A DNA stretch of 64,000 nucleotides from Spirirestis rafaelensis WJT71-NPBG6 (GCA_019359015.1 JAHHID010000020.1:1-64000), one strand, 5' to 3'; positions 44,288-53,188 are shown, counted from the first letter of the stretch. Numbers and translations: made by a program. The notes: generated by a model from the letters alone, not told the origin.

Positions 44288-44956
44288 TTAGCCTATTTTC
44301 ATCTTTTGGCGCTGGGTGACAAACAAACTAGCGATCGCTATTAGCCCTAATATTGTCGAGGGTTCTGGTATCGTTCTTTTAGGGGGAGACGCAGGCGCTT
44401 TCCAAGTATTAGTATATGTATGCGTATTTGGGGTTATATTTGTATCCCCACGAGAAATAAAGAAAGTTTTGCCGTCTATTGTCTGACTTGACACTTCACT
44501 AGCTTGAATAATTTCTTGTATATTGGTTCCTGCTTTTTGCAGCAATTGTGAAACTTGATTATCAGTTGTATATTTCTCAGCCAAAATTGTCTGTGTATTA
44601 AAATCGTATGGTTGAACTCGGTTCAATTTAAACTGATCTATAGCTTCGTTGGCAGTAAGTTTTGTTTTAGTCCCATCCAGTTCTAAGTTCAAGCTGCTGT
44701 GATTATCATCCAATGAATTTACTGAAGAGTTGTTGATGAAGTTGTCAGTTTTAAATGCCAAGGCTGACGCTGGGATACCAGCAATCGTCAATCCAACAAC
44801 GGCAACAAAAATCGCCATGAATCGTGTCTGTAGTAGCCACGGTGCTAGGTAAAATTGCCACGGAACCATTTTCAATGTCGAATTTTGAGATAAGTTTGAG
44901 CGTCTGCTTTTGGCGCTCATAACCTTGGTAATTTTGAATTGCTTAGTTACTGTCAT
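44288..44956 (-). CDS. PEP-CTERM-type exported protein, unknown function
   Basis: The 222-residue product begins with a long basic lead (MTVTKQFKITKVMSAKSRRS), then a hydrophobic export segment (FMAIFVAVVGLTIAGIPASALAF). It ends in PKRTIPEPSTILGLIAIASLFVTQRQKMKIG, a clear PEP-CTERM anchor (PEP motif, hydrophobic helix, basic tail). The middle is polar and unrecognised. Such proteins are sorted by exosortase-like systems in exopolysaccharide producers; no exosortase gene is in the window. Its neighbour at 27335 ends in the same type of tail. Confidence 0.72.
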   Translation of the reverse strand: MTVTKQFKITKVMSAKSRRSNLSQNSTLKMVPWQFYLAPWLLQTRFMAIFVAVVGLTIAGIPASALAFKTDNFINNSSVNSLDDNHSSLNLELDGTKTKLTANEAIDQFKLNRVQPYDFNTQTILAEKYTTDNQVSQLLQKAGTNIQEIIQASEVSSQTIDGKTFFISRGDTNITPNTHTYTNTWKAPASPPKRTIPEPSTILGLIAIASLFVTQRQKMKIG

Positions 44957-45195
44957 GTAAGCCGCGTCCTTGACTTTTGAAGCTACGATTTTAGCTCAAC
45001 GCTGACTAAATATACTTTTTTATAGTAGTTTTTAGTATTATCTTCTATGTAATTTTACCCGTAGTCTCCGAAGAAACTACAGGTATTCAAGGCTGAAACG
45101 ATAAATTTATCGTTAATTAGAGATAAAGAGTTAATAAATTGCTTACAGAGGAGGGGGAAAGGGTGCGGGACAAGTTTCCCCTTTACCCCTCTTTT

Positions 45196-46467
45196 TCATA
45201 GAAACTTAGCTATTCTCTCCACAGCAGTGGTTAATATAGTTGGCTCATGCACTAAAGCAAAGCGAACATACCCTTCGCCAGATTTACCAAAGCCTGCACC
45301 CGGAGAAGCCGCAACACCAGTTTGTTCGACTAACTCAGTACAAAAATCTATAGAATTTTGACTCCAATGTGGCGGCAACTTTGCCCAAATATACATTGTT
45401 GCTTGGGGGGTAGGAACTTGCCAACCAATGCCGTGTAAAGCGTTAATGAAAGCATCTCGACGTTGTTTGAAGGTAGCAACAGCAGCGTTCACCCCAGCTT
45501 GAGGACCAGTAAGAGCCGCGATCGCACCATTCAAAATTCCCCGATACTGATTAAAATCAACTGCTGCTTTTACCTGACGTAAGGCGTGAATCAACTCAGC
45601 ATTACCAATGGCGTAGCCAATACGGAAGCCACCCATATTATATGACTTGGACAAAGTGAAAAACTCAATCGAGACGCTTTTATCTGGGTCAGCTTGGAAA
45701 ATTGAAGGAGCGAGAGGGGAGGAGGGGGGGAGGGGGGGAGGGGGGGAAGATGGGGAAGCAAATTCCCTCAAGTCTCCTTGTCTCCTTGTCTCCTTGTCTC
45801 CCTGTCCTCCTTGTCCGTCCCCAGTTTCCTCAAATACCAAATCTACGTAGGGGAAATCGTGAACGAGGACGAGATTATTAGCTTGACAAAATGCTACAGC
45901 TTCTTGAAAGAAAGATAATGGCGCGATCGCACTGGTAGGATTGTGAGGATAGCTCAATACCATCATCCGCGACTGTGCCAAAACAGGGGCGGGAATCTCG
46001 CTAAATACTGGTAAAAAATTGTTTTCTTCCCGGAGTGGCATCGGGTAAATTTGACCGCTGGCTAAGTACACTCCACCTGCATGAGAAGGATAGCCCGGAT
46101 CGAGTAATAAGGCAAAATCTCCAGGATTTAGCACTGCTAGAGGTAAATGTGCCGTCCCTTCTTGAGAGCCTATGAGGGGTAGCACTTCGGTTTCCGGGTC
46201 TACTTTTATGCCGAATTTTTGCTCGTACCAGTTAGCTGCGGCTTGCCGAAACGCTTGAGTACCGTTAAACAGCAAGTAGCCGTGAGTACTTTGATCGCTT
46301 AAAGACTGAGCGATCGCTTCAATAACGTGCGCGTCAGCTGGTAAATCAGAAGACCCCAGCGACAGATCTATCAACTGTTGTCCAGCAGCCTTAGCTTTTG
46401 CTTTGGCTCTGTCCATCTCAGCAAATACATTGAATTGCAGGGGTTGTAAACGTTTCGCAAACTGCAT
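45196..46467 (-). CDS. Class I/II PLP aminotransferase with in-frame repeat insertion
   Basis: A 423-residue fold-type I aminotransferase like LL-diaminopimelate/aspartate aminotransferases: LSLGSSDLPADAHVIEA, LPLIGSQEGTAHLPLAVLNPGD, PHNPTSAI, and FFTLSKSYNMGGFRIGYAIGN (PLP Lys274). Residues 216-256 (GDGQGGQGDKETRRQGD..., then Ser/Pro-rich) are low-complexity. Their DNA (45700-45822) is GGAGACAAGG and G-rich tandem repeat, so about 40 codons of repeat were inserted between the strand ending HDFPYVDLVFEE and the PLP helix. The rest is complete. The substrate is not certain. Confidence 0.85.
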   Translation of the reverse strand: MQFAKRLQPLQFNVFAEMDRAKAKAKAAGQQLIDLSLGSSDLPADAHVIEAIAQSLSDQSTHGYLLFNGTQAFRQAAANWYEQKFGIKVDPETEVLPLIGSQEGTAHLPLAVLNPGDFALLLDPGYPSHAGGVYLASGQIYPMPLREENNFLPVFSEIPAPVLAQSRMMVLSYPHNPTSAIAPLSFFQEAVAFCQANNLVLVHDFPYVDLVFEETGDGQGGQGDKETRRQGDLREFASPSSPPPPLPPSSPLAPSIFQADPDKSVSIEFFTLSKSYNMGGFRIGYAIGNAELIHALRQVKAAVDFNQYRGILNGAIAALTGPQAGVNAAVATFKQRRDAFINALHGIGWQVPTPQATMYIWAKLPPHWSQNSIDFCTELVEQTGVAASPGAGFGKSGEGYVRFALVHEPTILTTAVERIAKFL

Positions 46468-46473
46468 TTTAGT

Positions 46474-46543
46474 TAGGGGGCAGGAGTCAGGAGCCAGGGA
46501 TCAGGAGTCAGGAGTTAGGAGTCAGGAGTCAGGAGTCAGAGAA
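46474..46543. repeat. Tandem heptamers GTCAGGA between aminotransferase and trx
   Basis: About nine GTCAGGA/GTTAGGA units directly upstream of the aminotransferase start. Related arrays occur at 31776 and 36352. Confidence 0.75.
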
Positions 46544-46550
46544 CTTTGGA

Positions 46551-46886
46551 CTAATTATTGTTTAAATGAGTATCCAGGAAGCTGAGTAATTTATCCTTAC
46601 CGATGACTCCTTCACTAGAAGCTAAGACAGTGTTTCCTTGAAATAGCCTGAGCGCGGGTACACCTTCAACCTGATATTCTTTAACAGTCTGTGGGTTAGG
46701 ATCTATTTCCATTTTGACGATTTTCAGGCGATCGCTGTATGTATTGGCAGCTGAGTTAATTACTGGTGACATCAATTGACAAGGTCCGCACCAAGAAGCC
46801 CAAAAGTAAACCAATACAGGTTGTTCGGCTTTCAAAACTTCGGTTTCAAACTCAGCATCGGTTATGGTCGTTACACCCTTACTCAT
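46551..46886 (-). CDS. trxA: Thioredoxin
   Basis: The ATG at 46886 (MSKGVTTITDAEFETEVLKA) is used; the 13 upstream codons overlap repeat-like DNA. The 111-residue protein carries the active site FWASWCGPCQLMSP (Cys33-Gly-Pro-Cys36), the cis-Pro VEGVPALRLFQ, and normal thioredoxin length. It reduces protein disulfides in the cytosol, supplied by ferredoxin- or NADPH-dependent reductase. Which cyanobacterial subtype (m, x, y or TrxB-like) cannot be settled from sequence alone. Confidence 0.93.
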   Translation of the reverse strand: MSKGVTTITDAEFETEVLKAEQPVLVYFWASWCGPCQLMSPVINSAANTYSDRLKIVKMEIDPNPQTVKEYQVEGVPALRLFQGNTVLASSEGVIGKDKLLSFLDTHLNNN

Positions 46887-47011
46887 TGCAGTCTCCATCC
46901 GGTGGCACGATTTATATTGGCACACAAAATACTCTATCCCAAAGTCGTCAATAGTCCAAAGTCAATAGTCAATAATCCAGAGTTTAAACTTAATTGACCA
47001 TTGACTCGTAC

Positions 47012-47031
47012 AGACGCGATATATCGCGTCT
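47012..47031. repeat. 20-bp perfect palindrome (AGACGCGATA family)
   Basis: AGACGCGATA is followed by its exact complement and flanked by GTA/TAC-like ends, related to the GTAGAGACG palindrome at 33301. A second hairpin, TCCCACG/CGTGGGA, lies at 47066-47088, about 30 bases beyond the pspA-like stop, and could be its terminator. Confidence 0.7.
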
Positions 47032-47117
47032 CTACAACTCTTGAATAAATCATTTTGACGCGAAATCCCACGACCAAAAGGCGTGGGACTGTTGATGTGA
47101 AGATTTTTCTGATAATG

Positions 47118-47894
47118 TTACATTTGATCCAATTGCTTGCGTAGCGATTCGATCTCGGCATCAACCACTTCCGGTTGCTGATTAGTTTTGGGAGTGGTGG
47201 TTTCTTGTGGCAATAAAGGTTGATTTGGTGGACTAGCTGGTGCGAGGGACGCTTTTAAAGCTGCCAATTCATCATCAACATCGCTACCAGCTTCCAATTT
47301 GGCAAATTGGGTTTCTAAATCGGCACCTGCTAACTCTCCTGCCGATTGAGCGCGAGCTTCTTGCATCAAGACTTTTTCTTCCATCCGCTCGAAAGCTGAC
47401 ATTGCGCTGCTGGTATTCATCCCGCGCACCATGCCTTGAAGTTGCTCTTGAGCCTTAGCGGTGGTGATCCGCGCTTTGAGCATTTCTTTCTTGGTTTTTG
47501 CTTCAGAAATTTTGCTTTCTAGCTGGATTAAGTTGCGCTTGAGAGTTTCTACCTGAACACTTTGCTGATCTAGGCTGGTTTTAAGGGCAGTGCCGGTGTC
47601 TGTGTAAGTCTTTTTACGCTCTAGTGCTTGGCGTGCAAGGTTTTCATCACCTTTTTGCAGCGCTAGCTGGGCATTACGTTGCCACTTATTTATTTCATTT
47701 TGGGCATCATTATACTGTTTTTCTGTACGTTTTTGAGCAGCAATTGTCTGGGCGACTCCTTGACGCAGCTGTACCAAGTCTTCCTGCATTTCCAGGATGG
47801 CTTGTTCCAGCATTTTTTCTGGATCTTCGGCTTTACTTACTAGGTCATTAAGGTTAGCACCAACTACTCGTCTAATGCGATCAAATAATCCCAT
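47118..47894 (-). CDS. PspA/IM30-family protein, paralogue 1
   Basis: A 258-residue PspA/IM30 member: MGLFDRIRRVVGANLNDLVSKAEDPEKMLEQAILEMQEDLVQLR (amphipathic helix 0 then coiled-coil hairpin), the central coiled coil and a flexible C-terminus rich in Pro/Gln. IM30 (Vipp1) forms ring or rod ESCRT-III-like assemblies that protect or remodel thylakoid and plasma membranes. A C-terminal Vipp1 tail would mark true IM30; here residues after about 210 (PASPPNQPLLPQETTTPK...) are variable, so PspA versus IM30 is not settled. Its paralogue lies 179 bases upstream on the same strand. Confidence 0.9.
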   Translation of the reverse strand: MGLFDRIRRVVGANLNDLVSKAEDPEKMLEQAILEMQEDLVQLRQGVAQTIAAQKRTEKQYNDAQNEINKWQRNAQLALQKGDENLARQALERKKTYTDTGTALKTSLDQQSVQVETLKRNLIQLESKISEAKTKKEMLKARITTAKAQEQLQGMVRGMNTSSAMSAFERMEEKVLMQEARAQSAGELAGADLETQFAKLEAGSDVDDELAALKASLAPASPPNQPLLPQETTTPKTNQQPEVVDAEIESLRKQLDQM

Positions 47895-48073
47895 AACTTT
47901 GTTTTTCCTTTTGCGATTTACGCGCTTTGAACGGATACTTAGCTTTTTTACTGTTTAATAGCTACCTATTTCAATTTAAACTTTTCGCTTTGAATTGGTA
48001 GCTTTACACAACCCTTAATTTCTAAGATATGCTTTAGTCAGAGTAATTGCCCAATCTTTACGGTTCGTGACTT

Positions 48074-48790
48074 TTAGCTATTTGCGCTCTTTGAATTTAA
48101 ATCATTGCCGGGGTGTGGTACGTTTTCTGTGCCATTTAAAAGCTGCACTTTCATTGCTGCTAGTTCCCCATCAATACTATTGTTAGATTCTAAAGAGGTA
48201 AATTGCTGCTGTAAGTCATCGCTGTCAAGTTGTGCTATTGCTTCTGATTTGGCTTCGAGTTGCAAAACTTTTTCTTCCATCCGTTCAAAAGCGTTTAGGC
48301 TGCTGGTGGTAGATGAACTGCTCAACATTTCTTGAAGTCGATAAGAGGCTTCAGCAGAACGAGCGCGAGCGATGAACATATCTTTTTTGGTTTTCGCTTC
48401 GCTAATTTTCAATTCTAGCGATCGCATATCTTGTTTCATTTTAGCTATCAGACTGTTTTGCTGCTGCATTTGGGCTGCAAGAGCATCATGTGTTTCTTGA
48501 TAGGCTCGACGTTTGGTAAGAGCTTCTCTAGCGAGAGGTTCATTATTGGCTTGTAACGCCAATTGAGCGCGACGATACCATTCCTCTGCTGTTGACTTAG
48601 CCTGAGCTGTTTGTCGTTCGGTGCGTTTTTGGGTAGCGATCGCTTGTGCTACTGCTTGTCGCAATTGCACCAAATTACTTTGCATCTCTATAACGGCTTG
48701 CTCCAGAATCTTTTCTGGATCTTCCGCACTGCCCGTCCTACTATTGAGATTAGCGCGAATCACCCGTTGGATACGCTTGATCAGTTCCAT
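48074..48790 (-). CDS. PspA/IM30-family protein, paralogue 2
   Basis: A 238-residue PspA/IM30 paralogue (MELIKRIQRVIRANLNSRTGSAEDPEKILEQAVIEMQSNLVQLRQ...). It shows the same helix 0 and coiled-coil hairpin as the downstream copy, with shared FERMEEKVLQLEAKSEA and DGELAAMKVQLL blocks. The Pro-rich tail is shorter. Tandem, same-strand arrangement and clear similarity indicate local duplication. The two may form hetero-oligomers (inference). A 180-base spacer separates them, so separate transcripts are possible. Confidence 0.9.
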   Translation of the reverse strand: MELIKRIQRVIRANLNSRTGSAEDPEKILEQAVIEMQSNLVQLRQAVAQAIATQKRTERQTAQAKSTAEEWYRRAQLALQANNEPLAREALTKRRAYQETHDALAAQMQQQNSLIAKMKQDMRSLELKISEAKTKKDMFIARARSAEASYRLQEMLSSSSTTSSLNAFERMEEKVLQLEAKSEAIAQLDSDDLQQQFTSLESNNSIDGELAAMKVQLLNGTENVPHPGNDLNSKSANS

Positions 48791-48900
48791 TTCGGCTCTC
48801 CATTCACTTGCGTGCTCATTAGACCGATTAGCTCACAGTGTCAACAGCTAGGGGTTAGTTAAGTAGATGTTTTTTTCATGGTATCGTAGATTTTCGCTTC

Positions 48901-50136
48901 TTAAGGTTGCTGCACCCGCGCTTTAATTCCTTTTGACTGTAATAGTTCGATCTGTTGTTTTACTTGCTCTTTGGTTTTCAGGGCACCCAAATAAATCAAT
49001 TTTCCTTCAGGTGATAAATAAGCATCGGGGACTACTTGCCGTGCAGAGGCGAAAGTGTTATCGCCTTCATTATCTATGACAACATGATAAAATCCATCTG
49101 CTGAAGGTTTCACTTCCGAAAGCGGTTTTTCTGGCACTGTCGCGGATGATGGCGAAGTTGTCGCTTTTGGGTTTGGCGGTAAATTTAATCCAGGCAAGGG
49201 TTGCGCCTGTTGTATTGGCGTTAAAGGTGGATTTGCTGGTATTTGTGCCGCCACAGGGCTTGGTAGTGCTCTAGGAGTCGGTTTGGGTTTGGGTTTTAAG
49301 CCAACTACGTCATTAGGATCGTTCACTTCCGGAAATTCATCTCTTGCAAGATTAGGATATTTAGGTATGGGCGTAGTCGGTGTTTCCGGTTTCGCTACCT
49401 CAGTATTTTTTACATTATTTGTCGATGCCGTTGGTTGCGAATTTTGCTCAGACTTGCCACCAGAAAGAAACACAGACAAGCTTTCCGGATTAAATAGCAC
49501 GTATCCTAAGGTGATACTTACTACTAAAAGCAATAACATTGAGCCAATCCCCAAAGGCGATAAAATACTGTCGTTGTTAGTTGGCTTTCTTTTTTCTGGT
49601 TGTTCTTCTGCCAAACTTCGCAGCAGTGCTTCAGATGATTCCAAGTAATCGTCTGGCTGTTTGGGGGCGTCATCTGATGGGGTATTTTCGGTTGTCTCAG
49701 ATTTTACAACCGCAGGCACAATACTGGCATTTTCCGAAGAAGGCGTATCTGTTTTATCTATAATCTCAACGGTTGGAGATTTTGATGGCTCAGTATTTAC
49801 CGTTGTAGCCGCTGGCATTTCCTGAGGAGTTTCAACTTCAACAGATGCGGGTGGGGTATTGGGTTGAAGAACGGGCTGTTCTTCTTGTATTAGAGAACTT
49901 GGAGTTGATATCGGTTTTCTGCGAGCGATCATGGCGATCGCACTCTGCTGGGGTTGACCGGTGCTACTACTGGCACGGCTTTGGTTAGGTGTGTTATACC
50001 CGGTTCGTGTACGTCGGTATCGGGCTAACTCTTGATCTAGTTGCACTTCTAAACAAGCTAGTGCTGCCGCTAGTGGTGGCTTCAACCCAGGTATTTTCGA
50101 CGATTGAGTACCCAAAAGTTGGGGGTTCTGACTCAT
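48901..50136 (-). CDS. Single-TM protein with Pro-rich linker and SPOR-like C-terminus
   Basis: A 411-residue protein with one TM segment at about residues 192-212 (LSPLGIGSMLLLLVVSITLGYVLF). The cytoplasmic Ser/Thr/Pro-rich half begins KIPGLKPPLAAALACLEVQLDQELARYRR, and the outer half is Pro-rich. The C-terminal about 60 residues (FYHVVIDNEGDNTFASARQVVPDAYLSPEGKLIYLGALKTKEQVKQQIELLQSKGIKARVQ) have the length and strand-helix pattern of a SPOR domain. SPOR domains bind denuded septal peptidoglycan, so a division or wall role is possible. It is divergent from the DciA-like gene. Confidence 0.68.
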   Translation of the reverse strand: MSQNPQLLGTQSSKIPGLKPPLAAALACLEVQLDQELARYRRTRTGYNTPNQSRASSSTGQPQQSAIAMIARRKPISTPSSLIQEEQPVLQPNTPPASVEVETPQEMPAATTVNTEPSKSPTVEIIDKTDTPSSENASIVPAVVKSETTENTPSDDAPKQPDDYLESSEALLRSLAEEQPEKRKPTNNDSILSPLGIGSMLLLLVVSITLGYVLFNPESLSVFLSGGKSEQNSQPTASTNNVKNTEVAKPETPTTPIPKYPNLARDEFPEVNDPNDVVGLKPKPKPTPRALPSPVAAQIPANPPLTPIQQAQPLPGLNLPPNPKATTSPSSATVPEKPLSEVKPSADGFYHVVIDNEGDNTFASARQVVPDAYLSPEGKLIYLGALKTKEQVKQQIELLQSKGIKARVQQP

Positions 50137-50267
50137 AGCCTGTCTGCCTCAAAGGTAGATTACTGGATTAATTTAAAATACATGTGTGCCAATCCTAACG
50201 AAAATTCAAAGAATAGATTTTATAGTTCCTGTAGCAAGTTAAAATTTTTGCTCAAGGTTTACGCGAG

Positions 50268-50822
50268 ATGTCTTTAAAATCAGTTAATGATATTTTAAGT
50301 CTTCCGGAAATTCAGATATTATTGCACCAGCAGCCATTTCCCCGCTTGCTCAAGTGTTGGGCTGAAGTGGTTGGCACAGTGATTGCTGCTCATACTCAAC
50401 CATTGTCGATTCAGCGTGATGTATTGCGGGTGGCAACTTCTAGCGCTGCTTGGGCGCAAAACTTGACTTTCGAGCGCCAGCGGCTGCTTGTAAAATTGAA
50501 TGAAAAACTGCCCGATCCTTTGGTAGATATTCGCTTCTCTACTGCTGGTTGGAAGCGTCCCCAAGATAAAGCAAACCAGCAAAAAACGCTTTCGCTGCGT
50601 GAGCATCCCAGTTACGTTGGCGATGAGACAAGCGTCAGAGGGGATCGCGCATCAAAGAGCGAAAATGCGAATGTTGCTTTTGAAAATTGGGCTAAAGCTA
50701 TGCAAGCGCGATCGCATAATTTACCTGTTTGTCCTCAATGTCAATCTCCTACCCCACCAGGCGAAATTCAGCGTTGGGGTGTCTGTTGTGTCTGTGCTAC
50801 CAAGCAGTTTTCTAATATTTGA
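50268..50822 (+). CDS. DUF721/DciA-like protein with Cys-rich tail
   Basis: The 184-residue protein contains a DUF721 domain (DILSLPEIQILLHQQPFPRLLKCWAEVVGTVIAAHTQP, LRVATSSAAWAQNLTFERQRLLVKLN), the domain of DciA helicase loader/regulator found in bacteria without DnaC. The C-terminus has CPQCQSPTPPGEIQRWGVCCVCA, four or five Cys forming a possible zinc ribbon, a feature of cyanobacterial members. A role in DnaB loading is inferred from the family; the zinc part could aid DNA contact. It has an ATG start and is monocistronic. Confidence 0.82.
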   Translation: MSLKSVNDILSLPEIQILLHQQPFPRLLKCWAEVVGTVIAAHTQPLSIQRDVLRVATSSAAWAQNLTFERQRLLVKLNEKLPDPLVDIRFSTAGWKRPQDKANQQKTLSLREHPSYVGDETSVRGDRASKSENANVAFENWAKAMQARSHNLPVCPQCQSPTPPGEIQRWGVCCVCATKQFSNI

Positions 50823-50940
50823 GCAAAACAAAAAACTAGATGAACGTAGTAGGCGTAAATAGCGCCTATTTACAGCACTCTTCGTGCTGACGTGCGAAAA
50901 AAGCTTATTTAGGCTGTGATATTTATTCTTTCAACGATTT

Positions 50941-52375
50941 GACACTCCCCCCTTTATAAAAGGGGGGATTCTTGGTTCCTTGACTCGCCATTAGACAGCA
51001 GGCTTGCGCCAACTCTCCAAGAGGGCAAATCTCCCCGAGCGTAGCTTCCGGTGTGCCCCACCGTAGTTAGTCCTAATTTAAGAATATTGATACTAGCGTT
51101 AACGTCTCTATCCTCTACGTAGTTACAATGTGGACAAACATGAGTCCTTGTAGATAGAGACTTTTTCACCTTCAAGCCACAGTTAGAACAATTTTGGCTG
51201 GTGTTATGGGGAGCAACAGCAACCGTTATCTTCCCATATTTGTAACCAAAGTATTCTAACCACTGCCTGAAAGTTGACCAGCCAGCGTCAGATATTGATT
51301 TAGCTAGATGTCGGTTTTTTACCATGTTCTTCACATTTAAGTCTTCATAGGCTACCAAGTCGTTAGATTGGATAACGGAGTATGCAACACGCTTGCAATA
51401 CTCTTTTCGTTGCCTACTTACTCTCAAGTGCTTACGAGCATACGTATTTCTAGCTTTGCGGTAGTTGGAGGATTGGCGAATCTTCGCTTTCTTCTTGGCA
51501 GGATCGTACTTTTTAGAATATGAGCGATTAGCTCGGTTTAACTGCTTAAGAGACTTTTGGTAAAACCTAGGGGATGGTTCTACATTGCCTTTACTGTCGG
51601 CAATAAAATACTTTAACCCCATGTCGATACCGACAATCTGATTAGTTGGTTGAGTTTCTACTTTTAAGTCAATATCAATTGCAAATTGAGCATAATACCC
51701 ATCGGCACGACGTACTAAACGGACACGCTTAATCTGTTTGATGTTGTAATGATTAAGGTCATAAGTCCCTTTTAATTTAAGAGTACCTATTCCCTTTTTG
51801 TCTCTAAAAGTAATCGCCTTCCTGTTTTGCGAAAGTGCCCATCCAGAAGTCTTGTACTCAACTGAACGGCAATTGTTTTTAAACTTTGGAAAACCTTTCT
51901 TGCCTTTAAGTTTCTTCTTGCAGTTATCGAAAAACCGAGCTATTGCAGACCACGCACGCTCTGCCGCAGATTGTCTCGCCATTGAATTAAGCTCGTCAGC
52001 AAAAGGAAATTCAGCCGCAAGTATAGCGCAATATTTATTAAGGTCATATTTAGTTAACCCTTTAATATCCATCCACAGCCTTAGACACTTGTTCTGAATG
52101 AATTGAGATGTGCGAATAGCATCATCTATTGCACTGTACTGCTTGTCTTTTCCTTTAACTTTGAACTCGTAAATTATCATTTGGCTCTCCTGCGGAGACG
52201 CTACGCGAACGACCAACCAACTATTTCTTTATAATAACCCAATTAGCATAAGAGTGCCAAATAAATTTGGTGAGGCAGTGCGTTCCTGTCGCCTTGCGTC
52301 GGAAAGCAACTGCCGAACCCGAAGGGCAATTCGCTTATATCCCCTGCCTGAAGGCGAGGGGTTTTACGCATCACG
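50941..52375 (-). mobile_element. IS200/IS605-type (IS1341-like) element, tnpB only
   Basis: A tnpB gene lies between two subterminal hairpins. At the 3' side, CCCCCCTTT/AAAGGGGGG (50947-50967) has a 9-bp stem and 3-base loop. At the 5' side, an imperfect CCCCTGCCT/AGGCGAGGGG stem (52339-52359) is followed by TTTTACGC, typical of this family. No tnpA is present, so movement would need a transposase in trans. Exact ends are estimates. The stop codon of tnpB lies in the 3' hairpin, where the ωRNA (reRNA) of such elements normally ends. Confidence 0.75.
50954..52180 (-). CDS. tnpB: TnpB RNA-guided nuclease, IS605 accessory
   Basis: Start at 52180 (MIIYEFKVKGKDKQYSAIDDAI), giving 408 residues. 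A WED/REC-like helical N-terminus is followed by a RuvC nuclease with catalytic Asp186 (VGIDMGLKYF), Glu279 (LVAYEDLNVKNM) and Asp359 (EDRDVNASINIL). The zinc ribbon Cys331/334/349/352 (CSNCG...CPHC) is complete. All catalytic residues are intact, so activity is plausible. TnpB uses an RNA made from the element's 3' end as guide and cuts DNA beside a short TAM; it favours element retention. The 5' in-frame codons before 52180 are in repeat DNA. Confidence 0.93.
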   Translation of the reverse strand: MIIYEFKVKGKDKQYSAIDDAIRTSQFIQNKCLRLWMDIKGLTKYDLNKYCAILAAEFPFADELNSMARQSAAERAWSAIARFFDNCKKKLKGKKGFPKFKNNCRSVEYKTSGWALSQNRKAITFRDKKGIGTLKLKGTYDLNHYNIKQIKRVRLVRRADGYYAQFAIDIDLKVETQPTNQIVGIDMGLKYFIADSKGNVEPSPRFYQKSLKQLNRANRSYSKKYDPAKKKAKIRQSSNYRKARNTYARKHLRVSRQRKEYCKRVAYSVIQSNDLVAYEDLNVKNMVKNRHLAKSISDAGWSTFRQWLEYFGYKYGKITVAVAPHNTSQNCSNCGLKVKKSLSTRTHVCPHCNYVEDRDVNASINILKLGLTTVGHTGSYARGDLPSWRVGASLLSNGESRNQESPLL

Positions 52376-52746
52376 CCTCATAAAAATTCTATTTATCAAG
52401 TAGTACTGCTCTAGATATACTTATCGAAATTCTTCCTAATTTCCCTCTTAATTTCTGCCAGCCATGTTGTTTAACATTCTTTGAGCTTAATTTAACACGC
52501 TGACTAAATGAAAAACATAAGGCTTAACCTTGATCCCTAATGCTTTTGAGCCTGATATTGCTATATTTACGGTAGTTGGATTATTGCCAAATATGACACA
52601 AATATAAAAACTTCCTAAAGTTAATATTTTCATCGGGATCGCTAGAACATATACACAATAATGGGTTTCTGGCTTCAATAGGTATTTATATGTAGAGCAG
52701 AATTGAAAGTAGAAATCAGCCCTAACGGGATTTAAGATGAACCCAG
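52376..52746. other. Intergenic region after the IS element, nothing recognised
   Basis: AT-rich. A possible minus-strand frame at 52487-52678 has no homologous-looking features and is not accepted. No hairpin or repeat is clear. Confidence 0.45.
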
Positions 52747-53058
52747 ATGAAACCCATTAAATTCTTGACTTCTGCCTGTCGATATTGTCGTCATTACAAG
52801 CCAGAAGGACGCCGTGGCGGACTTTGCCAACAGTTGGGAGCGCCAGTTCTCGGAAGTTGGAAGGCTTGCTCTTTCGCGCTCCCACCCTTTGCACCTACGT
52901 GGGAAACTTTGGAAGACGTTTGGAGTTTGCCGGATGCAACACCAGTTTTGGCTTCTAGTTCTTTAGGTTCTAGTTTAGATAAAATTGGAGTTGCTTGTGT
53001 TACCCAAACAGCCGTCTGCACTACTGAACAGGCACAAGCTCAGGCAGTTTTAATTTAG
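52747..53058 (+). CDS. Small Cys-rich protein with probable zinc site
   Basis: A 103-residue protein with CRYCRHYKPEGRRGGLCQQLGAPVLGSWKACSF: four Cys (positions 11, 14, 27, 41) and a His arranged as a CxxC plus distal Cys pair, probably binding zinc or an iron-sulfur cluster. The rest is Ala/Thr-rich. Similar small proteins are conserved in cyanobacteria without assigned function. There is no signal peptide. A strong terminator follows at 53150-53183, shared with the convergent menB. Confidence 0.6.
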   Translation: MKPIKFLTSACRYCRHYKPEGRRGGLCQQLGAPVLGSWKACSFALPPFAPTWETLEDVWSLPDATPVLASSSLGSSLDKIGVACVTQTAVCTTEQAQAQAVLI

Positions 53059-53149
53059 GGGCTGATCGTTACCGAACTCGCAAAATTAATCTGCCCAAAA
53101 GAAATTTGGTTTTAACATTTGTTGATCTGTAAAGAATCTTCACATTTTC

Positions 53150-53183
53150 AAAAATCGCATCTTTGCTCAAAGGTGCGATTTTT
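53150..53183. terminator. Bidirectional terminator between Cys-rich gene and menB
   Basis: AAAAATCGCA (53150-53159) pairs with TGCGATTTTT (53174-53183), and the inner CTTTG/CAAAG extends the stem around a 2-base loop with one T-G wobble. T-runs occur on both strands. Confidence 0.85.
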
Positions 53184-53188
53184 GAGTT

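Noticed and set aside
52487-52678. Possible minus-strand gene near 52.5 kb
   Set aside because: 63 residues with no recognisable family, no ribosome site and no conserved pattern.
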